Source of the DNA: Bacteroidota bacterium
GTDB taxonomy: Bacteria; Bacteroidota; Bacteroidia; Flavobacteriales_D; Crocinitomicaceae
Direction: 5' to 3'
Length of the DNA: 8,729 nt
NCBI GenBank assembly: GCA_006226555.1
Contig: SBGS01000120.1
Span: forward strand, 1-8,729
A program made the translations under genes and the position numbers. Below, in pieces: positions 1 through 6,674 of this stretch. Every line of letters begins with the position of its first letter. Within the stretch, counting starts at the first letter, position 1. Below the pieces are notes generated by a model. It saw only the letters and a program-made list of their open reading frames with translations. It was not told the origin of the DNA and did not search any database.

Positions 1-2
1 AA

Positions 3-1343
3 CCTATCGTTCCGGTAAAAATGGAGGACAATGTCTTGACCATTCAAGTGCCATCTCATTTCTTTTACGAATGGTTGGAAGAACACTATATCACATTGTT
101 GAAAAAGGTTGTTAAAAAGGAGTTAGGTCCTGAAGGGCGTCTTGAATACAATATTGTGATGGAGAATAATTCAACTAATTCTACTCCATACACGGTAAAG
201 TTGCCGGCTTTAAACAAGCGTTCATTAAAGAATGCTCCTGTTTCAATGCCATTGGATATCAGTGAGAAACAAATTCGCAATCCATTTATTATTCCAGGAC
301 TGAAAAAGGTGAATGTTGATTCAAACCTGAATCCGGCATATTCATTTGAGAATTTCGTTGAGGGTGATTGCAACCGTTTGGCGCGCGCAAGTGGATTTGC
401 AGTTGCAAACAAGCCGGGAGGAACAGCCTTCAATCCACTATTGATCTATGGTGGAGTTGGTTTAGGGAAAACACATTTGGCGCATGCGATAGGTATTTCC
501 ATTAAAAACCAATTCCCGAATAAAACTGTATTGTATGTTGGTTCTGAGAAATTCGCTCATCAATTCATTGATGCGATCAAGAACTCAACAACGAATGACT
601 TCATACACTTCTATCAAATGATCGATGTGTTGATCATTGATGATGTTCAGTTCTTTGCCGGTAAAGAGAAAACACAGGATGTATTCTTCCACATATTCAA
701 TCATTTGCACCAGAACGGAAAGCAGATCATTCTGACCAGTGATAAGCCGCCGGTTGAGATGCAAGGAATGGAGCAGCGTCTTCTTTCCAGATTTAAATGG
801 GGACTATCAGCTGATCTTGGAACTCCTGATCTTGAGACTAGAATGGGAATTCTTGAGAAGAAAATGTACGGGAATGGCATAGAGTTGCCGAAAGAGGTAG
901 TTGAGTATTTGGCATATTCTATCAATACCAATGTGAGAGAGATGGAAGGAGCTTTGAATACATTGCTTGCTCAGGCTTCTTTGAATAAGAAAGCCATTAC
1001 CTTGGATCTTGCTAAACAGATGGTTGATAAATTCGTGAAGAATACCGCTCGCGAAGTATCTATTGAATACATACAAAAGGTTGTTTGTGATTATTTTGAT
1101 CTTCCATTGGAGGTATTGAAATCAAAAACAAGAAAAAGAGAAGTTGTACAGGCTCGTCAGATCTCAATGTACTTCTCTAAGAAAATGACAAAATCTTCTC
1201 TTGCGAATATTGGTGCTCACTGCGGAGGTAAAGATCACGCAACCGTATTACACGCTTGTAGAACGGTGATGAATTTGTCTGAAACGGATAAACAATTCAG
1301 AGCTTATCTTGAGGATTTAGAAAAGAAATTGACTTTACAATAA
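3..1343 (+). CDS. dnaA: Chromosomal replication initiator DnaA, 5'-truncated by window edge
   Basis: DnaA is the AAA+ ATPase that binds DnaA boxes at oriC, melts the origin and helps load the replicative helicase. The frame is open from base 3 (PIVPVK before the first ATG at 21). That ATG is internal, because the text before it continues the DnaA N-terminal domain; roughly 35 residues are probably missing. Numbering from the Met at 21: N-terminal helicase-interacting domain to about 45; variable linker to about 105; AAA+ core with Walker A GGVGLGKTH (144-152), Walker B VLIIDDVQ (203-210), the box VII arginine-finger region RLLSRFKWG (253-261) and sensor 2 NVREMEGAL (304-312). The C-terminal helix-turn-helix carries the DnaA-box signature DHATVLHACR (405-414). 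All key residues are present. It is followed by its own terminator, and no dnaN or recF lies next to it. Identification is very secure; only the start is unseen. Confidence 0.97.
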   Translation, partial: PIVPVKMEDNVLTIQVPSHFFYEWLEEHYITLLKKVVKKELGPEGRLEYNIVMENNSTNSTPYTVKLPALNKRSLKNAPVSMPLDISEKQIRNPFIIPGLKKVNVDSNLNPAYSFENFVEGDCNRLARASGFAVANKPGGTAFNPLLIYGGVGLGKTHLAHAIGISIKNQFPNKTVLYVGSEKFAHQFIDAIKNSTTNDFIHFYQMIDVLIIDDVQFFAGKEKTQDVFFHIFNHLHQNGKQIILTSDKPPVEMQGMEQRLLSRFKWGLSADLGTPDLETRMGILEKKMYGNGIELPKEVVEYLAYSINTNVREMEGALNTLLAQASLNKKAITLDLAKQMVDKFVKNTAREVSIEYIQKVVCDYFDLPLEVLKSKTRKREVVQARQISMYFSKKMTKSSLANIGAHCGGKDHATVLHACRTVMNLSETDKQFRAYLEDLEKKLTLQ

Positions 1344-1351
1344 TATGAACT

Positions 1352-1380
1352 AAGCCATCTTCGGATGGCTTTTATTTTAT
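1352..1380 (+). terminator. Rho-independent terminator of dnaA
   Basis: A perfect 8-bp stem, AAGCCATC (1352-1359) and GATGGCTT (1364-1371), is capped by the stable tetraloop TTCG (1360-1363). It is followed by a T-rich tail TTTTATTTTAT that begins within the stem's end. It starts 8 nt after the dnaA stop codon and should end the dnaA transcript. The downstream gene's ATG (1386) lies only 6 nt past the tail, so that gene needs read-through or a promoter inside the dnaA end. Confidence 0.9.
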
Positions 1381-1385
1381 GTGAT

Positions 1386-2333
1386 ATGAATGATGCAGCT
1401 ATAGTATTTTACGTTATTTCGGCGCTATTTATTTTCTTATTGATCATTAAATCTGTTTTGATCGTAAGAGAGGCAACTGCGGTTGTGATAGAGCGCCTTG
1501 GGAAGTTTAACCGAATTGCGAACTCTGGTTTTGGATTGATCATCCCGTTCATCGATCGCAAAGCGGCTATTATGAATCTTCGTGTGCAGCAACTGGACGT
1601 AGCGATAGAAACGAAGACAAAAGATAACGTTTTTGTCAACCTGCAGGTTTCTGTGCAGTTTAAGGTGGGTAGAGAGCAGGTAAAGGACGCATACTACTCA
1701 TTGGATAATCCAAAGAACCAAATCGCATCATATGTATTCGATGATGTGCGCGCTGAGGTACCGAGATTGGATCTGGATGACGTATTTGCGAAGAAAGAAG
1801 ATATTGCACTTGCTGTTCAGAAGAATATTCATGACAGTATGACGGAATATGGTTATCATATTATCAAAGCTTTGATCACAGATATCGATCCTGATCACAA
1901 AGTGAAAGAGTCAATGAACAGGATCAATGCCGCAAAAAGAGAAAAGGAAGCTGCGGAAGAAGAAGGAGAGGCAAACAAGATCAAGATCATCAAGCAGGCC
2001 GAAGCAGAAGCAGAGTCAAAGAGACTTTCCGGTGAAGGTATTGCGCGTCAGCGTCTTGAGATCGTTCGCGGATTCAAGGAATCAGTTGAAGACTTTAAGA
2101 AATCTCTGGAGTCAGTTACACACGAGGAGATCATGCAGTTTGTGCTTATGACGCAGTATTTCGATACGATAAAAGATATTGGCGCAAACTCTAAGAATTC
2201 GTCTATTTTGATGCCGCACTCGCCTGGTGGAATGAAAGAATTCCAGAACCAGATCATTTCAGGAACATTCATTGGCAACAAGTTGAGAGAAAATCTTGGT
2301 GACGAAGAAGGAGACGCGCCTCAAATGGATTAA
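1386..2333 (+). CDS. SPFH/band-7 (stomatin-prohibitin) membrane protein, HIR-like
   Basis: A 315-residue protein of the SPFH superfamily, whose members form oligomeric scaffolds on membranes and often organise proteases, transporters or microdomains. One N-terminal membrane segment (about residues 5-26) is followed by an SPFH domain (about 27-190), an Ala/Glu/Lys-rich coiled-coil stretch (about 180-215) and a conserved tail. Several segments, LRVQQLDV (65-72), ETKTKDNVFVN (75-85), GIARQR (218-223) and TQYFDTIKDIGANSK (256-270), match from memory the plant hypersensitive-induced reaction (HIR) proteins more closely than HflK/C or QmcA. I chose ATG 1386 because the in-frame ATG at 1365 lies inside the dnaA terminator hairpin and would add seven residues, MAFILCD, before the membrane segment. 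First gene of a probable four-gene operon. Its molecular role here is unknown; cooperation with the co-oriented CorA or peptidase is only inference. Confidence 0.9.
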   Translation: MNDAAIVFYVISALFIFLLIIKSVLIVREATAVVIERLGKFNRIANSGFGLIIPFIDRKAAIMNLRVQQLDVAIETKTKDNVFVNLQVSVQFKVGREQVKDAYYSLDNPKNQIASYVFDDVRAEVPRLDLDDVFAKKEDIALAVQKNIHDSMTEYGYHIIKALITDIDPDHKVKESMNRINAAKREKEAAEEEGEANKIKIIKQAEAEAESKRLSGEGIARQRLEIVRGFKESVEDFKKSLESVTHEEIMQFVLMTQYFDTIKDIGANSKNSSILMPHSPGGMKEFQNQIISGTFIGNKLRENLGDEEGDAPQMD

Positions 2334-2347
2334 ATCGGTGACTGAGT

Positions 2348-2953
2348 GTGGATGTATTTCAGTACAAGACATTAAGTTCTCTTTCCGAGGGATTATATAA
2401 GGAAAAGGGATCTAAATTTATTGGCTACGCTGTTCCTTGTTACTCAGAAGAAGAAGCAAAAGGTTTTCTGGAAAAATGGCGAAAAGAGCATCATCAGGCA
2501 AGGCATTTATGTTATGCCTATCGTTTTGGTGCGGATCATGCTGTTTATAGGGCCAATGATGACGGTGAACCAAACAACTCTGCCGGAATACCTATTCTTG
2601 GGCAGATCAAATCTTTTGAATTAACGAATGTATTGATTGGTGTTATCCGTTATTACGGAGGAACGAAGCTCGGGGTAGGAGGTTTGATCAATGCTTACAA
2701 GGAAGCTGCCAGAGAAGCAGTTTTAAATGGTGAGATCATTGAAAAGGAGGTTCATAAATACTGGGAATTGCGGTTTAGCTATAATGAAATGCCAGATGTA
2801 ATGAACCTTGTAAAACGTCATCAGCTTGAAATGAGATCGAGTGATTTTGCAGAAAATTGTATGATAGTAATTGAAGTACCTTTTAGAATAGAACAGGAAG
2901 TTGTGTCTCAACTATCAGATATAGAAGGAGTTAAATTGATAAACAATGGATAG
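2348..2953 (+). CDS. IMPACT/YigZ family protein
   Basis: A 201-residue member of the IMPACT family (UPF0029, E. coli YigZ type). Eukaryotic IMPACT regulates the translation kinase GCN2; the bacterial proteins are conserved but of uncertain function, with proposed nucleic-acid or translation links. The N-terminal domain (about 15-122) holds KGSKFIGY (20-27), HLCYAYR (53-59), RANDDGEP (68-75) and the family hallmark RYYGGTKLGVGGLINAY (101-117). The C-terminal DUF1949-like ferredoxin fold is about 138-195. Length is normal (about 200). The start is GTG at 2348: the in-frame codon at 2339-2341 is a stop, there is no in-frame ATG close by, and the beginning DVFQYKTLSSLSEGLYKEKGSKF fits the family start. 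It begins 14 nt after the SPFH gene and its last 8 nt overlap the M42 gene, suggesting co-transcription and translational coupling. Confidence 0.93.
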   Translation: MDVFQYKTLSSLSEGLYKEKGSKFIGYAVPCYSEEEAKGFLEKWRKEHHQARHLCYAYRFGADHAVYRANDDGEPNNSAGIPILGQIKSFELTNVLIGVIRYYGGTKLGVGGLINAYKEAAREAVLNGEIIEKEVHKYWELRFSYNEMPDVMNLVKRHQLEMRSSDFAENCMIVIEVPFRIEQEVVSQLSDIEGVKLINNG

Positions 2954-3881
2954 AATGGAACTATTGGAGAAGCTGATTGAAGTGAATGGAGCTTCAGGTG
3001 ATGAAGGGAGAATAAAGTCCTATTTACTGGATTATATCAAAGCAAATAAAGGTAGTTGGAAAGTACAGCCCGAGATAATTGATGGAGAAGAGTTTCAGGA
3101 TACTTTCATGCTGGTTTTTGGTGAGCCACGCACAGCTGTATATGCACATATTGATACCATTGGTTTTACAGTAGGGTACAACAATGAATTGATCAAGATC
3201 GGAGGTCCCAAATTGATCGATGAGATCGAGCTGGTAGGGTTAGATCGAAAAGGAAATGAAGTTGAAACTGAGCTGATGTTGATAGAAGATCCAGATGGAA
3301 ATCAGCACCCAACCTGTGTGTCCGAAGAACCATTGGAAAGGGGTACGGTCTTAACTTTTAAACCAAATTTCAGATTAACAGAAGAATATGTACAGTCGCC
3401 TTATCTAGATAATCGTCTTGGGGTCTGGGTGGCACTTCGTCTGGCAGAAACGCTCGAGAATGGAGCGATCGTATTTTCGACATATGAGGAGCACGGAGGA
3501 AATTCGGTAGCATTTTGCGCAAGGCATCTATATGAGAAATACAATGTTAGACAGGCATTGGTATCAGATATTACCTGGGTAACGGAAGGAGTTCAGCATG
3601 GTAAAGGAGTCGCGATTTCAATGAGAGATAGCGGAGTTCCGAGAAAGTCATATCTGGATCGCATCATCAAGCTGGCAGAAGAGTCTGGTATTCCTTTCCA
3701 GTTGGAAGTAGAATCTGCCGGTGGAAGTGATGGTACAATGCTTCAACGATCTGAGTTGTTGATCGACTGGTGTTTCATTGGAGCTCCTGAGGATAAAGTC
3801 CATAGTCCTGATGAAAAAGTTGCATTGGCAGACATTGATTCAATGCTTAAAATGTATCAGTATCTCATGGCGAATTTATAA
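2946..3881 (+). CDS. M42-type (TET-like) metalloaminopeptidase, compact and divergent
   Basis: A 311-residue co-catalytic metallopeptidase resembling family M42 (glutamyl/TET aminopeptidases), cytosolic enzymes that trim N-terminal residues from peptides using two metal ions. The predicted ligand set is in order: His68 and Asp70 in AHIDTIGF, bridging Asp155 in SPYLDNRLG, catalytic Glu181 with metal-binding Glu182 in TYEEHGGNS, Asp208 in VSDIT, and His286 in VHSPDE. AGGSDGTMLQ (258-267) matches the conserved segment before the last ligand. It is shorter than typical M42 enzymes (about 340-360), mostly in the domain between residues 70 and 155 that drives oligomerisation, so a full TET dodecamer is uncertain. 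The start ATG 2946 overlaps the end of the upstream gene by 8 nt; a second in-frame ATG is at 2955. An M20/M28-like assignment is less likely given the EEHGG and VHSPDE context. Substrate cannot be told from sequence. Confidence 0.82.
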   Translation: MDRMELLEKLIEVNGASGDEGRIKSYLLDYIKANKGSWKVQPEIIDGEEFQDTFMLVFGEPRTAVYAHIDTIGFTVGYNNELIKIGGPKLIDEIELVGLDRKGNEVETELMLIEDPDGNQHPTCVSEEPLERGTVLTFKPNFRLTEEYVQSPYLDNRLGVWVALRLAETLENGAIVFSTYEEHGGNSVAFCARHLYEKYNVRQALVSDITWVTEGVQHGKGVAISMRDSGVPRKSYLDRIIKLAEESGIPFQLEVESAGGSDGTMLQRSELLIDWCFIGAPEDKVHSPDEKVALADIDSMLKMYQYLMANL

Positions 3882-3889
3882 ATTGCTGT

Positions 3890-4888
3890 ATGGCAAATTC
3901 TCAGTTGTACGTATATAATGGTTCGGGATTAGATATCCAGCATCATGAGGTAGATCAAATTGTAGATCAATTCAATGTGAGTGAATTATCTCAAGATCAG
4001 GTTTACTGGTTGAATTTTCATACTACAGAACCAAGGGAGCATTTTGAACGATTATTCGATCGTTTAGGGTTTCATCGCTTGACATTGGAAGACATATATA
4101 CAGAGAAGCAGCGGCCTAAGCTTGAGGAGTTTCAGAATTATTTGTTCTTTTCCATCCAATCGGCGCTCCCCAGAGAAGGTCATTCCAGGTTGGAAGTAGA
4201 GCAGATCAGTTTTATCCTAGGCGCCAATTTCCTGATCTCATTTCAACAAAGATCGAGTGATCACTTTACGGAAGTAAGGAATAGAATACAACAAAGTATT
4301 GGAAAGATAAGAGAGCGTGGAGCAGATTTCTTGATGTTTCGTCTGTTGGATGCCATTATCGATAATTATTTCGAAGTATTGGATGAGATCACTGAGGTAA
4401 ATCGTAATCTGGAAATAAGAGTACTTAGAGATACGTCCAGCTCTTTATTGACAAGGATCGAGCTTCAAAAACAAAAGCTCATAGAGCTGCGAAAGATCGT
4501 GCTTCCCATGCGTGATATAGCAGTTCAGCTGGAGAAAACGAACAATGATTTCGTAAATGATATTACCCAGCCGTACTTTTCAGATCTGAAGGATAATTGT
4601 CTTGCTATTCTGGATGAGGTTGATGGTCACCGACAGATATTAGAGGGATTGTCTAACGTCTACTTTGCTGCACAAGGGCAAAAAATGAACGAGATCATGA
4701 AGGTCTTGACGATTGTAAGTACGGTATTTATTCCTTTAACATTCATTGTTGGAGTGTATGGTATGAATTTTAAATACATGCCTGAGCTGAGTATGCCTTA
4801 TGGGTATCTCGGAGTATGGATCTTAATGGCTCTCTGTGCACTGGCCCTCTTATTATTCTTTTTCAAGAAGGGCTGGTTAAAGAAATAA
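3890..4888 (+). CDS. corA: CorA family Mg2+/Co2+ transporter
   Basis: A 332-residue inner-membrane channel of the CorA (2-TM-GxN) family, the main bacterial Mg2+ uptake route; it works as a pentamer gated by cytosolic Mg2+. A large cytosolic N-terminal domain (about 1-265), with a long charged helical part from about 140, precedes two C-terminal membrane segments (about 272-290 and 306-325). The selectivity-filter signature YGMNF sits at 290-294, followed by MPEL in the periplasmic loop, and the protein ends with the basic tail KKGWLKK expected inside the cell. Length is normal and no residue looks damaged. It starts 8 nt after the M42 gene, with no recognisable Shine-Dalgarno, and is the last gene of the run, ending in a hairpin terminator. 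No Mg2+-responsive leader can exist in the 8-nt gap, so any control acts on the whole operon. Co2+ or Zn2+ transport by this subfamily cannot be excluded. Confidence 0.95.
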   Translation: MANSQLYVYNGSGLDIQHHEVDQIVDQFNVSELSQDQVYWLNFHTTEPREHFERLFDRLGFHRLTLEDIYTEKQRPKLEEFQNYLFFSIQSALPREGHSRLEVEQISFILGANFLISFQQRSSDHFTEVRNRIQQSIGKIRERGADFLMFRLLDAIIDNYFEVLDEITEVNRNLEIRVLRDTSSSLLTRIELQKQKLIELRKIVLPMRDIAVQLEKTNNDFVNDITQPYFSDLKDNCLAILDEVDGHRQILEGLSNVYFAAQGQKMNEIMKVLTIVSTVFIPLTFIVGVYGMNFKYMPELSMPYGYLGVWILMALCALALLLFFFKKGWLKK

Positions 4889-4921
4889 AAAAAAAGGGCG
4901 CAATTCAATTGCGCCCTTTTT
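4887..4921. terminator. Bidirectional terminator between corA and pckA
   Basis: A perfect inverted repeat, GGGCGCAATT (4896-4905) and AATTGCGCCC (4907-4916), has one central base; the realistic hairpin is 8-9 bp with a 3-5 nt loop. It is preceded by nine A residues (4887-4895) and followed by five T residues (4917-4921). The symmetry gives a GC-rich stem plus U-tract on both strands, so it can end corA (+) and pckA (-) transcripts. The corA stop codon overlaps the A-run, and the pckA stop codon is 19 nt away on the other side. Confidence 0.95.
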
Positions 4922-4940
4922 CATTTACTGTTCATATATC

Positions 4941-6557
4941 TTAAGCCATTACCTTTGGAGCAGCGGCAAGGATGTCAGCACTTGTTTCCGCTTCAAACTT
5001 TTCGAAGTTTTTCACGAATTGTGCAGCAAGACTTGCAGCCGTTTCATCGTAGGCGTTCTTGTGAGTCCATGTTTCTCTAGGATTCAAGATCTCACTTGGA
5101 ACATTTTCACATGTTTTAGGCATTGCCAGATCAAAGATCGGAAGCTTCTCATATTCGACGTTATCAAGCTTACCTGTCATTGCAGCAGTGATCATAGCTC
5201 TGGTGTAAGAAAGCTTCATGCGACTTCCAACGCCATAGGCACCACCTGTCCATCCTGTGTTCACGAGCCATACTTTAACATCTGGATTTTTATCCAGCTT
5301 TTCACCAAGTAGTTTGGCATATTTTGCCGGGTGAAGCGGAAGGAATGCAGCCCCAAAGCACGCTGAGAATGTTGTTTTTGGTTCTGTAATACCTACTTCA
5401 GTTCCGGCTACTTTTGCAGTATATCCCGACATGAAGTGATACATCGCTTGCTCCTTCGTTAAACGGGAGATCGGAGGCAGAACTCCGAATGCATCCGCAG
5501 TAAGGAAGAATATATTTTTTGGAGCCGATCCGATGCTTGGTTCAGCAATATTATCGATATGATGGATCGGGTATGAAACACGTGTGTTTTCGGTGATCGA
5601 ACCATCCGTGTAATCAGGAGTAGCTGTGCCATCGTGGAAGCCAATGTTCTCCAGGATCGCTCCGAACTTGATCGCATCAAAGATCTGAGGTTCTTTCTCT
5701 CTTGTTAGATCAATTGTTTTTGCATAGCAACCGCCTTCAAAGTTGAAGACTGTATTATCAGCCCAACCATGCTCATCATCACCGATCAAGCGACGGTTTT
5801 CATCTGAAGATAGGGTAGTTTTACCAGTACCTGATAATCCGAAGAATACGGCAGTATCGTTCTCTTCATTACCAATGTTTGCAGAGCAGTGCATGGATAG
5901 AACGTTCTTTTCGTGCGGCAAAACATAGTTCAATACAGAGAAGATTCCTTTTTTGATCTCTCCGGTATAACCTGTACCACCAATGATGATCATCTTTTTA
6001 GTAAAGTTGATGATCGCGAAATTGTGCTGACGAGTTCCGTCGATCTCAGGATCAGCAAGGAATCCTGGAGCGTTTACGATATGCCATTCCGGCTCGAAAT
6101 GTTCCAGCTCTTGTGCAGTTGGTCTAAGGAACATGTTATAAGCAAACATGTTTGACCAAGGAAATTCAGTAACAACACGAATATTCATGCGGTAAGTTGG
6201 ATCCGCACATGCATAAGCATCTCTCACATAAACATCTCTTCCGTTGAGATATGCCTTCATTCGGTTGTAAAGTGCATCAAATTTTTCAGGGGTGAATTTG
6301 ATATTGATATCTCCCCACCATACTGTATTTTCAGTATTCTCATCACAAACGACAAAACGATCCTTTGGTGAACGTCCTGTAAATTCTCCTGTTTCGATAG
6401 CAAGAGCACCCGTATCGGATAAAACACCCTGACCGTTGATGATAGTATCTTCAGCTAGTTCAGATGGCGTTAAATTCCAAAATTGATTCCCAAGATTGTC
6501 CAATCCGATCGACTTTTTCAGATCGGCATTTGTTCCTCTTTTTCCAAAAATGTTCAT
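4941..6557 (-). CDS. pckA: Phosphoenolpyruvate carboxykinase (ATP-dependent)
   Basis: PckA converts oxaloacetate and ATP into phosphoenolpyruvate, CO2 and ADP, the entry step of gluconeogenesis, in the cytosol. From ATG 6557 it has 538 residues, the usual size for ATP-type enzymes (about 530-540). Seen motifs: substrate-binding TGRSPKDRF (60-68); metal and substrate residues near GEIKKGIF (199-206) and the His of SMHCSAN (221-227); P-loop GLSGTGKTT (240-248); kinase-2 region LIGDDEHGW (257-265); Arg in NTRVSYP (324-330); and LTADAFGVLPP (352-362). The frame stays open to a TTG at 6596, but that codon lies inside the promoter -7 element (6594-6601), so it cannot be in the transcript; ATG 6557 is preferred. 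It has its own promoter and faces corA across a shared terminator. The upstream inverted repeats suggest regulation, as expected for a gluconeogenic gene. Confidence 0.97.
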   Translation of the reverse strand: MNIFGKRGTNADLKKSIGLDNLGNQFWNLTPSELAEDTIINGQGVLSDTGALAIETGEFTGRSPKDRFVVCDENTENTVWWGDINIKFTPEKFDALYNRMKAYLNGRDVYVRDAYACADPTYRMNIRVVTEFPWSNMFAYNMFLRPTAQELEHFEPEWHIVNAPGFLADPEIDGTRQHNFAIINFTKKMIIIGGTGYTGEIKKGIFSVLNYVLPHEKNVLSMHCSANIGNEENDTAVFFGLSGTGKTTLSSDENRRLIGDDEHGWADNTVFNFEGGCYAKTIDLTREKEPQIFDAIKFGAILENIGFHDGTATPDYTDGSITENTRVSYPIHHIDNIAEPSIGSAPKNIFFLTADAFGVLPPISRLTKEQAMYHFMSGYTAKVAGTEVGITEPKTTFSACFGAAFLPLHPAKYAKLLGEKLDKNPDVKVWLVNTGWTGGAYGVGSRMKLSYTRAMITAAMTGKLDNVEYEKLPIFDLAMPKTCENVPSEILNPRETWTHKNAYDETAASLAAQFVKNFEKFEAETSADILAAAPKVMA

Positions 6558-6593
6558 AACAGTTGTTTCCGGCAAAATGCCTATTTGATCATG

Positions 6594-6601
6594 CAAATTT
6601 A
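6594..6601 (-). promoter_or_regulatory. Bacteroidota-type -7 promoter element of pckA
   Basis: On the minus strand this reads TAAATTTG, a full match to the Bacteroidota consensus TAnnTTTG used by the primary sigma factor. It would place the transcription start near 6587, giving a leader of about 30 nt before ATG 6557. I see no good TTTG -33 element at the right distance (around 6622-6625), which fits a promoter that needs an activator. The TTG that would otherwise extend the pckA frame is part of this element. Confidence 0.65.
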
Positions 6602-6611
6602 ACGGATTCTA

Positions 6612-6633
6612 TCCTCATTTCGTATGTTGAGGA
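6612..6633. promoter_or_regulatory. Candidate operator: TCCTCA-N10-TGAGGA dyad upstream of pckA
   Basis: Two perfect 6-bp inverted arms, TCCTCA (6612-6617) and TGAGGA (6628-6633), are separated by 10 nt. The centre is about 35 bp upstream of the predicted pckA start site, where the -33 element would lie. That geometry fits a binding site for a dimeric regulator. Chance occurrence is possible for arms this short, and the regulator is unknown. Confidence 0.35.
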
Positions 6634-6639
6634 GCGGAG

Positions 6640-6673
6640 TTGCTAACAATTTCTTAAGATTTCTTGTTAACAA
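6640..6673. repeat. Paired TTGYTAACAA palindromes / elbB 3' hairpin
   Basis: TTGCTAACAA (6640-6649) and TTGTTAACAA (6664-6673) differ at one base and are 24 bp apart. Each is palindromic or nearly so, so the pair can be read as tandem operator sites upstream of pckA or as a hairpin. In minus-strand RNA the arms pair over 10 bp with one G-U wobble around a 14-nt loop, just after the elbB stop codon. No U-tract follows, so it is not a canonical terminator. The 14-nt loop also contains the palindrome TCTTAAGA (6652-6659). Confidence 0.45.
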
Positions 6674-6674
6674 G

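Noticed and set aside
86..433. Minus-strand open frame of 115 codons
   Set aside because: Antisense to the dnaA linker and start of the AAA+ core; dnaA codon structure explains it.
1270..1277. TGAATTTG as a promoter for the SPFH operon
   Set aside because: One mismatch to TAnnTTTG in a conserved position, inside the dnaA coding end, over 100 nt from the gene and upstream of the terminator.
1365..1385. Upstream ATG (1365) as the SPFH gene start
   Set aside because: It lies inside the dnaA terminator stem and would add seven residues before the membrane segment; ATG 1386 is better placed.
2347..2355. Possible DnaA box TGTGGATGT (reverse of TTATCCACA with two mismatches) before the IMPACT gene
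   Set aside because: Single site, two mismatches, no neighbours and no AT-rich unwinding region.
3882..3889. Mg2+ riboswitch upstream of corA
   Set aside because: The gap is only 8 nt; there is no room for a structured leader.
5913..6155. Plus-strand open frame of 80 codons
   Set aside because: Antisense shadow of pckA, with no family resemblance or promoter.
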